Shown one piece after another: positions 35,001 through 42,396 of a stretch of 46,852 nt of DNA. Positions within the stretch are counted from its first letter, which is position 1; every line of letters begins with the position of its first letter. The stretch is from Parendozoicomonas callyspongiae (GTDB lineage Bacteria > Pseudomonadota > Gammaproteobacteria > Pseudomonadales > Endozoicomonadaceae). The stretch spans positions 1 through 46,852 of the forward strand of contig NZ_JAMFLX010000030.1 in NCBI RefSeq assembly GCF_023502345.1, given 5' to 3'. Position numbers and translations under genes: made by a program. Under the pieces are notes generated by a model that saw only the letters and a program-made list of their open reading frames with translations, made no database searches and was not told the origin of the DNA.

Positions 35001-35303
35001 ATGCTCTTCCAGTGTTTTTTCTTTGCTTCCTGTCGGGCTTGGCGCTTCCACAGTACCAGTGTCCGTTTCATTTGTTTTTAAAGACGGGGGGCTCCCAAGA
35101 TTGGTAGCTCTAGCTGTTGGCGCATCTTCCACCTGTCTCTCTGTTATGGGGACTTGATCGTTCGCTAGTAAATTTGGTGGTGTTGTTGATCCTATCTCGA
35201 CTATTTTGGTGCTAACAAATCTTTGTCGATTTTCATGGCCATTCTGGGGAGGTGCGGGTGTTACTCCGGTAGCGCCATATCCTGTTGAAGCTGTAGCTTC
35301 CAT
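32055..35303 (-). CDS. NSF/Sec18-like double AAA+ ATPase
   Basis: This 1082-residue protein has a disordered Ser/Thr/Pro-rich N-terminus (~100 residues), then ~450 residues of beta-rich segments and two AAA+ domains. D1 has Walker A GPPGTGKT (~606), Walker B HVLHIDEAE (~676), sensor TTN, and the two arginine fingers in ILRSGRLG. Its HITVTNGAELLKHKPGES segment closely parallels the NSF stretch PKIVNGPEILNKYVGES. D2 has Walker A GIAASGKST (~880), and a weak Walker B CLDGIEAF (~931), where NSF has VDDIE. NSF uses ATP to disassemble SNARE complexes in eukaryotic membrane traffic; bacteria normally lack it. It is divergent from a T3SS chaperone gene. A GAGGAAA site precedes ATG 35303. The AAA+ call is firm, NSF kinship likely, effector role inferred. 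Confidence 0.85.
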   Translation of the reverse strand: MEATASTGYGATGVTPAPPQNGHENRQRFVSTKIVEIGSTTPPNLLANDQVPITERQVEDAPTARATNLGSPPSLKTNETDTGTVEAPSPTGSKEKTLEEHSEALKLTPLADFQTPEDRDHNRYSFCSYVSKTDYLSLETNTKNVIASLKEKEDDKQGSKDKDIQKANIERLCNNENTILVIQINGMSCTVTSSSKVNDGEIILHPMHRDDLEKKQGESLNGTITVQTVDECPVMTAATRVDIDLPDGSSPVSIDETILRNIGMRMFAHTPVIQGRNYETNYIVSEPQSCAVGSEASDPPRRLILRFFRSLQNSKNITAGTPFFLGPQVAFNVASGKEHIITLSNEEIPSLSNTHIKSSYCGRAHNCLLIHPEQYAHLSDGSDSRATLVTVNGEYYCAMPRLDCKYEAGQWKKPEKIGEVHVSTTTFPNHLSGKACIKKAATDTQLPIANSIEVLVSRTSITSGRGFWKKTDIEAMVRNSLRYFPAENGRKFDVYPLPENGIDSGRYYPLEGEVLSVTGESNSGESSLPFWVEKSTRIELEINDPSITRQSHPDCPERWDERVKQVVGGAEAAIDLIKTDLLDDWLSYHDFNTSMDRKSKGCVIHGPPGTGKTLLVQTVLHEWVKSGYIKREHITVTNGAELLKHKPGESVNELHRLFRKPKEDFKKNNKKADLHVLHIDEAEGFLRRKSNDHTTLTSESAVNTFLSLLDGEERLSNVMVFVTTNHINVIEPAILRSGRLGLHIPMTYPTPDEQKNILRIQLGSLANQGWRTGGCDLDKVVQQTGQKTGADLGALVNKAVRISVQKSEESRSIATEHLKEALFNEVESQTFQKQAVAQIPLKFRQKQQYFSDGQKNAIAEITRLTNAALSKPLSLVVYLHGIAASGKSTVLHEVIRQSPGYEYYNVASDKDGGGLIDDMHSATTVARKKNSSLLCLDGIEAFLSEDNAPNAAHKSTDVVNKWRQATARPASTNVLLISTQEEYGRFDDTLGLYGMRRHVGLPEYLTDEDINSMLETNYKVSSSKLKKAIIKGVSKYQPLTFDKFHQLVSAGLDEETMKWDGGLIKGVHFYVPNKSETGNLYT

Positions 35304-36118
35304 AAGTCTATTTCCTCTTTTCGATTATCCTATGGAGTTACAGACAAAGCTGTTGAGAGGTCGTTCATATACAGTGTTGTTATTTCATTTTTTGTTAACG
35401 GTTCTGTACATGGGTGACAAGGCTAGTGCTCTGGAATAGATACGTTGGTGTTTGCAGACACAAGAAGGACGGGATACCTACAGCCGCAGAAAATGCACAA
35501 TAGAACTAACCTTCGGCATCCAGAAGGATGCTGGGGTATCGGCGGTTTTTCTGACTCGGGGGCTGGAAGCCGTTGAGGATCAGTTTTCTGGCCGCTTTTA
35601 CCCTGATACTGGATGAGTTCCTATGTTGTTCTGAGCGATCCCTGGAACGATAACCAAAAAACCTGCCAATTTGAGGTCACAGGGAAAGCGATTGATATTG
35701 CCTGAGAGACGCAAGGGGGCATACCCAAGGGTGATTATGAGAAAAGCCGTGAAATATCCCTTGAATAAGAGAGCCAGTCGCTCTTAAGCGAGTGGCATTA
35801 CATATAGCACCCGACCTTACCAAAGAGAGTTCGAACATCAACTGACTCGAAGCATATTTTGTAGTGTGACTACCTATGCAAGACCTCACTCTGACATTGT
35901 TATGACCAGATATTTGCAAACATCAGACACCACCCAGACCTCAATCAAAAAATTGTCATTTTTGCCTTCAACAAAACAATCAACTGTAAGAACCGGTTTC
36001 CTTCTTCTTTTTTATGCTTAACTTTTACTAAGTTCATCCCTGAAGCGCATTTTGATGATTTTGAATCATGCTGCTGATCAGGAGACGGGCATAAAGATAA
36101 TCAGGGAGGATTACACTC
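35304..36118. other. 815-base gap between NSF-like gene and T3SS operon
   Basis: No intact gene. Around 35440-35610 a plus-strand frame reads as protein-like (TIELTFGIQKDAGV, then EAVEDQFSGRFYPDTG) and ends at a stop; a shifted frame continues briefly (VLSDPWNDNQKTCQFEV). This looks like a decayed coding remnant. A 10-base hairpin with one mismatch lies near 35772-35795. The right end should hold the promoter of the T3SS operon, with a GGGAGG ribosome binding site (36105 region) before the chaperone ATG. Confidence 0.5.
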
Positions 36119-36649
36119 ATGTCCCATCGGCAAAATGTCGAAGAAAACCTGCAACGCTTCGCTGAAGGCATTGGCCTGGGGGAGCTGAAGCTTAATGAAC
36201 ACGGTGCCTGCGGCCTCTGCTTCGACGATACTCTGATCGTAAACATGGAGTATCTGGAAGAAGATGAAGCCTTGGTTTTCGTTTCTGCCGTAAAACCGGT
36301 TGAAGCTCATGCTCAGTGTGAAGAGAAGCGTGACCTCCTTGAGAAACTGCTCTTTTTAAACCTGCAGCATCACAGCATGCAGGGGGCCTACATGGCTCTT
36401 AACCATGACAAGACCGAAACCCTGCTGATCCGCTCCATGCCTGCTTCTATTGATTACGGCTCCTTTGAATCCAATCTGGAGAAATTTGTGAATACTCTGG
36501 AATGGGTGGTTCAGGAAGCCAATAACACGCAGGGAGATGGCGCAGCACCTCAGGGCCCTGGCGGCGGCGCTTCCGGTGCTGGTGGCGGCAACCAACCAAA
36601 CACACCTCCTCCAGGACAACCTGGCGGCGATATGGGAATTATGGTTTAA
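36119..36649 (+). CDS. CesT/SycE-family type III secretion chaperone
   Basis: Residues ~1-135 fit the Tir-chaperone (CesT) fold. An N-terminal helix is followed by LKLNEHGACGLCFDDTLIVN, acidic strands (LEEDEALVFVSAVKPV), and two C-terminal helices. These acidic dimers bind effector N-termini in the cytoplasm and deliver them to the SctN ATPase. Here a Gly/Pro/Ala/Gln-rich tail of ~40 residues (GPGGGASGAGGGNQPNTPPP) follows the fold, which class I chaperones usually lack. It is the first gene of the T3SS operon, divergent from the NSF-like gene. Which effector it serves is not known. Confidence 0.82.
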   Translation: MSHRQNVEENLQRFAEGIGLGELKLNEHGACGLCFDDTLIVNMEYLEEDEALVFVSAVKPVEAHAQCEEKRDLLEKLLFLNLQHHSMQGAYMALNHDKTETLLIRSMPASIDYGSFESNLEKFVNTLEWVVQEANNTQGDGAAPQGPGGGASGAGGGNQPNTPPPGQPGGDMGIMV

Positions 36650-36727
36650 GCCGGATCGCTTAAATCGGGTTCTGCCAAGACAAAAACAACCAGACAGAAT
36701 CAAAAAAGAATTAATCCCCCCACTCAT

Positions 36728-36752
36728 AGCGCTCCTAACGGGGCGTTTTTTT
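36728..36752 (+). terminator. Weak terminator or attenuator between chaperone gene and sctN
   Basis: GCGCTCC and GGGGCGT form a short stem with one G-U pair and a TAAC loop, followed by eight Ts. It could make chaperone transcripts more abundant than those of the downstream sct genes. Confidence 0.6.
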
Positions 36753-36806
36753 TAAAGACCCTATACTGGTTTTGAGCAAGGGGAAAAATGGTCAAAGGAG
36801 TTGACC

Positions 36807-38141
36807 TTGAGCGACAGTGATGCACTCGATTATCTGACAGAGGCCCTGCAAAACGCTGTAGATGGCAGTCGACTGGTTGATATCCGCGGTCGAGTGACTG
36901 AAGTTCAGGGGATGATTATCAAAGCCGCAGTACCCGGCGTAAAAATCGGGGAACTGTGTGAACTCTATACCCCCGGCGAAGATGATATGAACTACGCCGA
37001 AGTGGTGGGCTTTGAAGGCTACGACGCGGTTCTCACTCCACTCGGTGATATGCTGGGCATCTCTTCCAATACAGAAGTTATCCCGACCGGCAGAGTCCAT
37101 CATGTCGCCGTCGGTCATCATTTATTAGGACGTGTTCTGGATGGTATGGGTCGCCCCCTGCATCAGGATCCAGACGAAGAAATCAGACCTGAGGCCTGGT
37201 ATCCCGTTTATGCCAATGCTCCCGACCCTTTAACCCGTAAGATTATTGATAAACCACTTCCCCTTGGCCTTAGAGTCCTCGATGGTGTCCTGACCTGTGG
37301 TGAAGGCCAGCGGATGGGTATTTTCGCGGCAGCCGGTGGTGGTAAGTCAACCCTGCTCTCCATGCTGGTCAAAGGTGCTGAAGTTGATGTGACCGTTCTG
37401 GCACTGATCGGTGAACGGGGACGGGAACTACGGGAATTCCTTGAACATGACCTGGGACCGGAAGGTATCAAGAAGTCAGTTACCATCGTTGCCACCTCAG
37501 ATAAATCCTCGATGGAGCGGGCCAAGGCTGCATATACAGCAACAGCCGTTGCCGAGTACTTCAGGGATCAGGGCAAGCGGGTTCTTTTGCTGATGGACTC
37601 TGTTACCCGTTTCGCTCGTGCACAGCGGGAAATTGGTCTGGCAGCTGGTGAACCACCAACCCGCCGAGGATTCCCGCCTTCTGTTTTCGCTACGCTGCCA
37701 AAGTTAATGGAACGGGCAGGTATGTCAGATAAAGGTTCAATTACCGCACTCTACACAGTTCTGGTGGAAGGTGACGATATGACTGAACCGGTGGCTGACG
37801 AAACCCGATCCATTCTTGATGGACATATTATCCTGTCCCGAAAGTTAGCAGCGGCCAACCACTATCCGGCTATCGATGTTCTCGCCAGTACCAGCCGGGT
37901 TATGAACAATATCGTGGATAAAGACCATATTGCCTCAGCAGGCCGGGTGCGGGAGCTGATGGCCAAGTTCGAAGAGATCGAGCTGCTGGTAAAAGTCGGT
38001 GAATACAAGCAGGGTGCTGATGCCCTGGCAGATGAAGCGCTGGCCAAGATTGAACATATCCGCAACTTCCTGAAACAGCGTACCGATGAACTGTCACCAT
38101 TCGATACCTCAGTCCAGCAATTACATCAGCTGGTCAGGTAG
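36807..38141 (+). CDS. sctN: Type III secretion ATPase SctN
   Basis: The 444-residue protein is an F1-beta-like ATPase of the YscN/InvC/EscN type. Walker A is [11 protein letters not shown] near residue 175; [20 protein letters not shown] is Walker B; and [20 protein letters not shown] is the conserved family stretch. The hexamer sits under the export gate, strips chaperones from effectors, and unfolds them. The start is a TTG at 36807, six bases after AAAGGAG (36794-36800); the upstream TTG at 36801 directly abuts that site. SctO follows 14 bases downstream. Confidence 0.96.
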   Translation: MSDSDALDYLTEALQNAVDGSRLVDIRGRVTEVQGMIIKAAVPGVKIGELCELYTPGEDDMNYAEVVGFEGYDAVLTPLGDMLGISSNTEVIPTGRVHHVAVGHHLLGRVLDGMGRPLHQDPDEEIRPEAWYPVYANAPDPLTRKIIDKPLPLGLRVLDGVLTCGEGQRMGIFAAAGGGKSTLLSMLVKGAEVDVTVLALIGERGRELREFLEHDLGPEGIKKSVTIVATSDKSSMERAKAAYTATAVAEYFRDQGKRVLLLMDSVTRFARAQREIGLAAGEPPTRRGFPPSVFATLPKLMERAGMSDKGSITALYTVLVEGDDMTEPVADETRSILDGHIILSRKLAAANHYPAIDVLASTSRVMNNIVDKDHIASAGRVRELMAKFEEIELLVKVGEYKQGADALADEALAKIEHIRNFLKQRTDELSPFDTSVQQLHQLVR

Positions 38142-38155
38142 CGGGTTGAACGCCC

Positions 38156-38617
38156 ATGCTGCATGACCTGCTGCGCATCAAGCGGATTCGGGAAAAATCC
38201 GCTGAAGAAGAAGTCCGCAAGTGCAAGTACCGGGTCGAAATCGCAGTCAAAGACGTCGAGGATAAAAAGAGAAATCTCGAAGAATACAAAGCCTGGCGTC
38301 ATAAAGAAGAACAAAGACTCTACGATAATATTATGAACACCTCCGTAAAACAGTTTGATCTTGACATTCTTAAGCAGAAAGTCGCCAAACTGAGGGAGAA
38401 AGATCTGGTACTGGAAGAAGCCATCAAGGACGCAGAGAAACACCTTGAGGAAAGCCGCCAGCAACTGGAAGAAGCCCGCCAGAAACACGTTCTGGCAACA
38501 CAGGCTGTGCAGAAGTTCAAAGAATTTACCGATGCACTGGACAAGGAAGAGGCCAAGGAAAAGGCCCGGCTGGAAGAACTGGAGCTGGAAGAGTTTACCC
38601 CCAGAAACCGTTTCTGA
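38156..38617 (+). CDS. sctO: Type III secretion stalk protein SctO
   Basis: At 153 residues this is a nearly continuous two-helix coiled coil (LLRIKRIREKSAEEEVRKCK to LEESRQQLEEARQ). The position between sctN and sctP and the length fit YscO/SpaM-type proteins, related to flagellar FliJ. It forms the central stalk in the ATPase ring and couples it to the gate protein SctV. Sequence alone is low-information because of the coiled coil; synteny carries the call. Confidence 0.85.
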   Translation: MLHDLLRIKRIREKSAEEEVRKCKYRVEIAVKDVEDKKRNLEEYKAWRHKEEQRLYDNIMNTSVKQFDLDILKQKVAKLREKDLVLEEAIKDAEKHLEESRQQLEEARQKHVLATQAVQKFKEFTDALDKEEAKEKARLEELELEEFTPRNRF

Positions 38618-38623
38618 GCCGAG

Positions 38624-38676
38624 CAGCCATGAGCGGGAAATGCCAACTCCATACACGTAGAATGCGGGGCATTTCC
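38624..38676 (+). repeat. Intra-operon palindromic repeat, copy 2 (sctO|sctP)
   Basis: CAGCCATGAGCGGGAAATGCC, a variable loop, then GGGCATTTCC. It begins seven bases after the sctO stop codon and ends before the sctP ribosome binding site. Same family as 14071-14125 (minus) and 39358-39429. Confidence 0.75.
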
Positions 38677-38706
38677 TTGATAAACAAAGAGTGAAAGGAT
38701 ATCACC

Positions 38707-39366
38707 ATGAGCATCCAGGGACCTTCCGCCGGTGGCGTCCAGTCTTCCGGCCCTACCGAAAACAACAGGCCAGAGGCTAAAAATTCCAAAGAGGCTGAAG
38801 GCAGCAAAGGCGAGTTTGATAAAGCTCTGGAAAAGAAAGATAAGGGCGCAAAGGGTGAGAAGAAGGAAGACGGTCTCGAAGACCTGTTCCGCAAGGCCCA
38901 CTCCAAGAAAAAAGATTCCCGTGAGGATGGTGCCTTTGGTGGCGAAGCTGGCAAAGCCATGGATGCCCGCATGGGCAAGGCTGCCGAAGTACAGGGCGTT
39001 GAGAACAAGGCCATGATCGACAAGATCGATAAGATTGCCGACAAGATCATGGTCAGTAACGCCCAGGACGTTAAAGCGGTCAAAGTCGACTTCAATAACA
39101 GCGTGCTGCCTGGCACTGAAGTCATGATTCGCAAGGACGCCACTGGGAAATTAAATATTGAGTTCACCACAACATCAGCTGATTCCTTTAACTTTCTCAA
39201 TAAGGGCGAGCAGGCACTGATGGATACCCTGAATCGCAAAATTGGTGGTGATATTTCAGTCGATATCAAAATGCAGGGAGGTGGAGCAGACCAGGATACC
39301 GGAGATGGTCGCTCCAGAGAACAGTATGCATTCGAGGATGAAGACGACAAGGACAAACAGCCATGA
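38707..39366 (+). CDS. sctP: Type III secretion needle-length/substrate-switch protein SctP (probable)
   Basis: The 219-residue protein has a long hydrophilic, Lys/Glu/Gly-rich N-terminal half (disordered), and a C-terminal domain at ~130-195 (VKAVKVDFNNSVLPGTEVMI, then a helix around FNFLNKGEQALMDTLNR). This fits the T3S4-like substrate-specificity domain of YscP/SpaN/HrpP. SctP is secreted during assembly, measures the needle, and switches the export gate. The gene lies exactly where sctP is expected, between sctO and sctQ. Sequence similarity is low, so synteny is the main argument. Confidence 0.75.
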   Translation: MSIQGPSAGGVQSSGPTENNRPEAKNSKEAEGSKGEFDKALEKKDKGAKGEKKEDGLEDLFRKAHSKKKDSREDGAFGGEAGKAMDARMGKAAEVQGVENKAMIDKIDKIADKIMVSNAQDVKAVKVDFNNSVLPGTEVMIRKDATGKLNIEFTTTSADSFNFLNKGEQALMDTLNRKIGGDISVDIKMQGGGADQDTGDGRSREQYAFEDEDDKDKQP

Positions 39367-39429
39367 GCGGGCCATGTGCCCTGCGGGTAAAATGCCCATC
39401 CCAAAAAATGAAAATGCCTTGGCATTTCC
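39358..39429 (+). repeat. Intra-operon palindromic repeat, copy 3 (sctP|sctQ)
   Basis: CAGCCATGAGCGGG begins within the last codons of sctP, and its TGA is the sctP stop. After a ~40-base loop region comes a tight hairpin, AAAATGCC/GGCATTTCC. It is the third member of the family also found at 38624-38676 and 14071-14125. Confidence 0.75.
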
Positions 39430-39454
39430 ATAATAGACAGGAATAACCTGAACC

Positions 39455-40597
39455 ATGTCGATTCGGCCACTGACCTACTCACAACTCCCCCACCAGCAGG
39501 TGTTGCTGAATAACCTGGTGTGCGGACTAAGTGGCCAGCTTCAGACACAACTTGGCAGTTCAACCTGCCAGATATCACTTTATCCCATCACAACTACCCG
39601 CCAGTTTGATCTTCAATTCACTCTGGAGGTCGATGGGCTTCCGGTTCGAATCCAGGTCTCCCGTGATCTTTTTGCAGAAATGGCGGTAGGTGGTTCTCCC
39701 ATGGCAGATCTTCTTGAGCAGCTGCCCGACGAGTTGCGCATGGGATGTGCAAGTATGGTCGTCGACAGACTGCTGGGAGACCTTCGCTCACTGATTCAGA
39801 AAGATGTCCGTCTCAGTAAAATCTCACGCTGCGAACATCTTCCTGATGGAACACCTGCACTGGGTATTGCCATACAGCTGGGCAACCGCACCTCAAATGG
39901 TTTGCTGATTCTTAATGACCAGCTGACAACTCTTCTTCACAACCTGGCCACAACGGCAGAACCAGCACCTCCCGCTGACTTGCTCATGCCTTTGCCTGTG
40001 GAAGTGGGTTACACCAAGATTGCTGATACCCGGCTGGCTCGCATGTCAACCGGAGACATAGTTCTCTTCGACCGCTGCTGGCATAAGGACCGGCAACATG
40101 TCTTCCTGCGAATGTCTGCCAGCTCGGGTTTTCTGGGCCGACTCGATGGAAACCGGATAACTCTGGAACAACAGGTGAAAAATACCATGAGTGATGACGA
40201 CTTCGATGATTTCGACCTGGATGACGACCTGGATCTGGGAGATGACTTTGATGATGATCTGGATGAAATCCCTCAGGCCCAGGCAGCTCCTGCAGCACAA
40301 CCAGAAGCGCCTCAGCAGGCTGCAGCCGCACCTGCACAGGCACCACAGGCTCAGGCCCCAAGCCAGCAGGTAACTCATGCGGATATTCAAGGTCTTCCGG
40401 TTAAGCTGATGTTTGATATTGGCAATCACGAAATCACTGTGGGGGACATGGGCCGCCTGAGCCCTGGTTACACCTTTGAGCTGAACAGGGATACAGCCAG
40501 CCCCGTCACCATGAAGGCCAACGGTAAACCATTTGCAGAGTGTGAACTGGTTCAGATCAATAACCAGCTGGGCGCACGTATAGTCAGGCTTATTTAA
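39455..40597 (+). CDS. sctQ: Type III secretion C-ring protein SctQ
   Basis: The 380-residue protein ends in a SpoA domain (LPVKLMFDIGNHEITVGDMG, then GYTFELN and ARIVRLI), as in YscQ/SpaO/FliN. An N-terminal domain and a first SpoA-like domain precede it. Between them, residues ~245-315 form an acidic then Pro/Ala/Gln-rich linker. SctQ builds the cytoplasmic sorting platform that recruits substrates. A possible internal start at 40187 would give a short C-terminal form, as known for YscQ and SpaO. Confidence 0.9.
   Translation: MSIRPLTYSQLPHQQVLLNNLVCGLSGQLQTQLGSSTCQISLYPITTTRQFDLQFTLEVDGLPVRIQVSRDLFAEMAVGGSPMADLLEQLPDELRMGCASMVVDRLLGDLRSLIQKDVRLSKISRCEHLPDGTPALGIAIQLGNRTSNGLLILNDQLTTLLHNLATTAEPAPPADLLMPLPVEVGYTKIADTRLARMSTGDIVLFDRCWHKDRQHVFLRMSASSGFLGRLDGNRITLEQQVKNTMSDDDFDDFDLDDDLDLGDDFDDDLDEIPQAQAAPAAQPEAPQQAAAAPAQAPQAQAPSQQVTHADIQGLPVKLMFDIGNHEITVGDMGRLSPGYTFELNRDTASPVTMKANGKPFAECELVQINNQLGARIVRLI
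40187..40597 (+). CDS. Possible internal translation product SctQ-C
   Basis: An in-frame ATG at codon 245 of sctQ follows AGGTGA at ~10 bases spacing and starts a 136-residue form: MSDDDFDDFDLDDD, the Pro/Ala/Gln linker, and the C-terminal SpoA domain. YscQ and SpaO make such a short form by internal initiation and need it for function. Here it is inferred from position and a modest ribosome binding site. Confidence 0.45.
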   Translation: MSDDDFDDFDLDDDLDLGDDFDDDLDEIPQAQAAPAAQPEAPQQAAAAPAQAPQAQAPSQQVTHADIQGLPVKLMFDIGNHEITVGDMGRLSPGYTFELNRDTASPVTMKANGKPFAECELVQINNQLGARIVRLI

Positions 40598-40636
40598 CGG
40601 CTCTGCCGTTCAGGGAAAGGAAACAAGGCCAGGGAT

Positions 40637-41293
40637 ATGGATTTCGATATTTCCTCACCATTTTACCTTATACTGCCTCTGGCATTGATGTCTCTGATTC
40701 CGTTTGTTGCGGTTCTGGGCACATCCTTCCTGAAGCTTGTTGTGGTGTTTGGTATCCTGCGCAACGCCACAGGTCTGCAGCAGATTCCTCCCAATATGGC
40801 CCTGAACTCCCTGGCCATTATCCTGACCATCTACATCATGGCTCCAATAGGTATCGAAGCTTATAAGACACTGGAGCAGAGTCAGCAGGAAATCAGTCTG
40901 GAGGATGACTCCTGGAAGTTCGCGTTTGAGGCCAGCGCAGAGCCCTACCGAAAGTTTCTGGCGAAAAACACCACGGAACGTGAACGAAAGTTCTTCCTGA
41001 AAACAGCCCGAGCACTCTGGCCGCCTGAATATCAGGAAGAACTGGCTGTAGACAGCCTTATGATCATGATTCCGGCTTTTGCTCTTGGTGAGTTGACCAA
41101 AGCTTTTCAGGTGGGATTCCTGCTTTATCTGCCTTTCATAATAATCGATTTGATTGTTTCAAATATTCTTCTGGCCATGGGTATGATGATGGTGTCGCCA
41201 ATGACCATCTCCCTGCCCTTCAAGCTGCTGCTGTTCGTGCTTCTCGATGGCTGGACCAAACTGGTGCACGGACTCGTGCTCAGTTATCAGTAG
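40637..41293 (+). CDS. sctR: Type III secretion export-gate protein SctR
   Basis: The 218-residue membrane protein matches YscR/SpaP/FliP: LALMSLIPFVAVLGTSFLKL at the N-terminus, GILRNATGLQQIPPNMALNS next, and the late segment FIIIDLIVSNILLAMGMMMV. Four membrane helices and a central hydrophilic loop are visible. Five copies with SctS and SctT form the export gate in the inner membrane. It starts 39 bases after sctQ. Confidence 0.96.
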   Translation: MDFDISSPFYLILPLALMSLIPFVAVLGTSFLKLVVVFGILRNATGLQQIPPNMALNSLAIILTIYIMAPIGIEAYKTLEQSQQEISLEDDSWKFAFEASAEPYRKFLAKNTTERERKFFLKTARALWPPEYQEELAVDSLMIMIPAFALGELTKAFQVGFLLYLPFIIIDLIVSNILLAMGMMMVSPMTISLPFKLLLFVLLDGWTKLVHGLVLSYQ

Positions 41294-41306
41294 CGAGGAC
41301 TGACCG

Positions 41307-41570
41307 ATGGTTGAAGCTGATGTTCTGACAATGACAGCCAAGGCTCTGATGCTGACCCTGCTGCTGTCCATGCCGCCTATTATCGCTGCCGCAGGTATTG
41401 GCCTACTGGTCAGCTTGATTCAGGCTCTGACTCAGATACAGGAACAGACTCTGCCCTTTGCCTTCAAATTGATCGCCGTGGTGATAAGCATATTTGCCAC
41501 TGCACGCTGGATGGGGATAGAGGTTTATAACTTTGCTCTTGCGGTTATGAATTACATCCCGGAAATTTAA
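41307..41570 (+). CDS. sctS: Type III secretion export-gate protein SctS
   Basis: The 87-residue product has the two helices of YscS/SpaQ/FliQ (MLTLLLSMPPIIAAAGIGLL and FKLIAVVISIFATARWMG) with the conserved QALTQIQEQTLPF loop between them. It packs around the SctR5T1 core of the export gate. It lies 13 bases after sctR and ten before sctT. Confidence 0.95.
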   Translation: MVEADVLTMTAKALMLTLLLSMPPIIAAAGIGLLVSLIQALTQIQEQTLPFAFKLIAVVISIFATARWMGIEVYNFALAVMNYIPEI

Positions 41571-41579
41571 GGCGAATTC

Positions 41580-42374
41580 ATGCCAGAGGAAATTGTCACA
41601 CAGCTTAAGGACTGGTTTTATATCCATAGCCTGACCATGGTTCGTATGGCGGCTGTATTCAATACCCTTCCCATGCTGAATAAACAGATAACAGGCAGTG
41701 CCATGATTCGTAATGGCATTGTGATGTGTCTGGCCTTGTTTTTATTTCCCCTGGTTGAATCCCAGGAGCCCGCAACTTCCATTGGAACGTTAATGTTGTT
41801 TGCTCTGATCATGAAAGAAGTCATGATCGGTATGTTTATTGGATTCATTATCAATATTCCCTTCTGGGCCGTTGAAGCTGCCGGATTTTTTATCGATAAC
41901 CAGCGTGGTGCCTCCATGGCCAGCAGCATGAATGCCATGTCCGGTTCCGAGTCGTCTCCCATGGGTATTATGTTTGCCCAGACATTCACAACGCTCTATC
42001 TGATGAGCGGTATTTTCCTGATTATGCTGGGTAGCCTTTTCCACAGCTATGAAGCCTGGCCGGTGTTTGAATTCTGGCCCAAGGTTAATCAATCAGCCGT
42101 GCTGTTTTTTCTTGGTCAGTTTGATTTGATTATTACCCTGGCAGTCTGGCTGGCGGCTCCCATTATCATTTGCATGTTTATCACCGAGTGGGGAATTGCC
42201 TTGATCAGCCGCTCAGCTCCACAATTGAATGTGTTTATTCTTGCTATGCCGATCAAATCTGCTGTTGCGGTAGCCATTCTGGTTCTTTACGTTGCCACCA
42301 TCATGACCCTTGGCAAGCAGAATGCCGCTCAGTTCCCGAGCGTGATGGCCATTCTTGGTCAATATTTAAAATAA
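41580..42374 (+). CDS. sctT: Type III secretion export-gate protein SctT
   Basis: The 264-residue membrane protein resembles YscT/SpaR/FliR: a first helix with FNTLPMLNKQITGSAMIRNG, then MKEVMIGMFIGFIINIPFWA, the FIDNQRGASMASSMNAMSGS stretch, and SAPQLNVFILAMPIKSAVAV. One copy completes the SctR5S4T1 gate. An AAGGCG ribosome binding site precedes the ATG. Firm call by sequence and order. Confidence 0.95.
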   Translation: MPEEIVTQLKDWFYIHSLTMVRMAAVFNTLPMLNKQITGSAMIRNGIVMCLALFLFPLVESQEPATSIGTLMLFALIMKEVMIGMFIGFIINIPFWAVEAAGFFIDNQRGASMASSMNAMSGSESSPMGIMFAQTFTTLYLMSGIFLIMLGSLFHSYEAWPVFEFWPKVNQSAVLFFLGQFDLIITLAVWLAAPIIICMFITEWGIALISRSAPQLNVFILAMPIKSAVAVAILVLYVATIMTLGKQNAAQFPSVMAILGQYLK

Positions 42375-42396
42375 TTGCAGCCGGGAAACATGCGCA

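Noticed and set aside
35677-35919. 80-residue minus-strand frame in the gap before the T3SS operon
   Set aside because: It has no domain or ribosome binding site and overlaps hairpin and remnant sequence.
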